From NCBI GenBank assembly GCA_041687495.1, contig JAWLBR010000131.1:1-6030 (forward strand): 6,030 nt of DNA, in the 5' to 3' direction. Below the pieces are notes generated by a model. That model was not told where the DNA came from and searched no databases. It worked only from the letters and a program-made list of their open reading frames with translations. Below are positions 5,891 through 6,030 of the stretch, piece after piece (position 1 is the first letter of the stretch; each line of letters starts with the position of its first letter). Position numbers and translations under genes: made by a program. Source of the stretch: JAWLBR01 sp041687495 (GTDB lineage: Bacteria > Bacillota > Limnochordia > DTU087 > JAAYGB01).

Positions 5891-5917
5891 TACTGACATT
5901 TTCACAGACGCTTGACA
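5857..5917 (-). repeat. Right IS end with two inverted transposase-site-like motifs
   Basis: Read inward on the minus strand, the outer motif is TCTGTGAAAATGTCAG (5893-5908), identical to the inner motif of the left end. The inner one is TCTTTGAAAATGTCAG (5857-5872), one base different. They are 36 bases start to start, against 27 at the left end. The outermost bases on the plus strand read TTGACA (5912-5917), a consensus -35 pointing out of the element. Confidence 0.8.
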
Positions 5918-5935
5918 GTACCAATTTGTGGTTTC
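5918..5935. other. 18-bp spacer between two IS copies
   Basis: The bases gtaccaatttgtggtttc lie between the inferred right end of the first copy and the left end of the second. They do not match the 18 bases left of the first copy. They could be a leftover piece of target or a target duplication shared by the two copies. Confidence 0.6.
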
Positions 5936-6030
5936 TGTTGTTGGTCTGTGATATTGTCAGGGTGTAACTCATCTGTGAAAATGTCAGTATGGAACAGAGG
6001 AGAATCACCTTGACCGAAAAGGAACTCAAG
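5936..6030 (+). mobile_element. Second copy of the same IS, left end (partial)
   Basis: These 95 bases are identical to 4272-4366, an offset of 1664, and continue to the window edge. They include both left-end motifs (5945-5960 and 5972-5987) and the start of a second transposase. The same orientation and near-adjacent position make a head-to-tail tandem. Only the first 95 bases can be compared here. Confidence 0.9.
6010..6030 (+). CDS. Transposase of the second IS copy (first codons only)
   Basis: Seven codons from the TTG at 6010-6012, with the same upstream AGAGGAG (5996-6002) as in the first copy. An ATG at 5989 is the alternative start. Whether this second gene is intact cannot be seen. 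Confidence 0.75.

Larger units (their letters stand above)
4272..5917 (+). mobile_element. IS1202/ISNCY-like insertion sequence, complete copy
   Basis: The element is about 1646 bp with a single DDE transposase. Both ends begin 5'-TGT when read inward and align at about 18 of 25 positions (left TGTTGTTGG then TCTGTGATATTGTCAG; right TGTCAAGCG then TCTGTGAAAATGTCAG). The left boundary is independently fixed: a second copy matches from 5936 on, and the first mismatch leftward is 4271 against 5935. The right boundary rests only on the terminal alignment, so it could move by a few bases. No target duplication is visible between the left flank (ending aaattaagggg) and the right flank (starting gtaccaattt). 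The family call comes from the transposase and is from memory of the family, not from a search. Confidence 0.85.

Noticed and set aside
5639..5917. The folded segment as a HEARO/OMEGA RNA with an IsrB, IscB or TnpB partner
   Set aside because: No HNH or RuvC nuclease gene is in the window; the only nearby protein is a DDE transposase. A stand-alone relative cannot be excluded without a covariance search.

Overview
This window looks like a stretch of a Bacillota (Firmicutes) chromosome, probably Clostridia-like, carrying a recent insertion-sequence block at its right end. The taxonomic guess rests on the gene content (a TrpX-type amino-acid ABC transporter, a short YheB/DUF445-type membrane protein), the strong AGGAG-type ribosome sites with TTG starts, and a Val-Asp-Phe-Gly-Cys tRNA cluster with encoded CCA ends. 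The exact lineage cannot be read from the sequence. The binding protein has an ordinary signal peptide instead of a lipobox, which would fit an organism with an outer membrane, but this is only a hint.

Bases 1-2964, minus strand: one operon read right to left. A clear sigma-70-type promoter (2936-2964) drives an Lrp/AsnC-family regulator (2446-2904), a periplasmic-type binding protein (1427-2392), a membrane permease (447-1361) and an ATP-binding protein (1-460, cut by the window edge just after its signature motif). The last two overlap by 14 bases. Together the last three make an ABC importer of the ABC_sub_bind/TrpXYZ class, probably for an amino acid, with its own Lrp-like regulator as first gene.

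Bases 3146-3757, plus strand: a DUF445 membrane protein of about 200 residues, divergent from the operon. A perfect 14-bp hairpin (3771-3810) separates it from the convergent tRNA operon.

Bases 3812-4255, minus strand: five tRNA genes, transcribed Val(UAC), Asp(GUC), Phe(GAA), Gly(GCC), Cys(GCA), from an extended -10 promoter at 4227-4255.

Bases 4272-6030: an IS1202/ISNCY-like insertion sequence of about 1646 bp (4272-5917) with one DDE transposase. It is followed after 18 bases by the start of a second, so far identical copy in the same direction (5936-6030, running off the window). Each end carries two copies of a 16-bp motif, the likely transposase-binding site. Between the transposase stop codon and the right end lies a GC-rich 145-nt segment (5670-5814) that folds into a long multi-stem hairpin, with a candidate extended -10 promoter just ahead of it. 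This structured segment inside a DDE-type IS is the least explained and most interesting part of the window.
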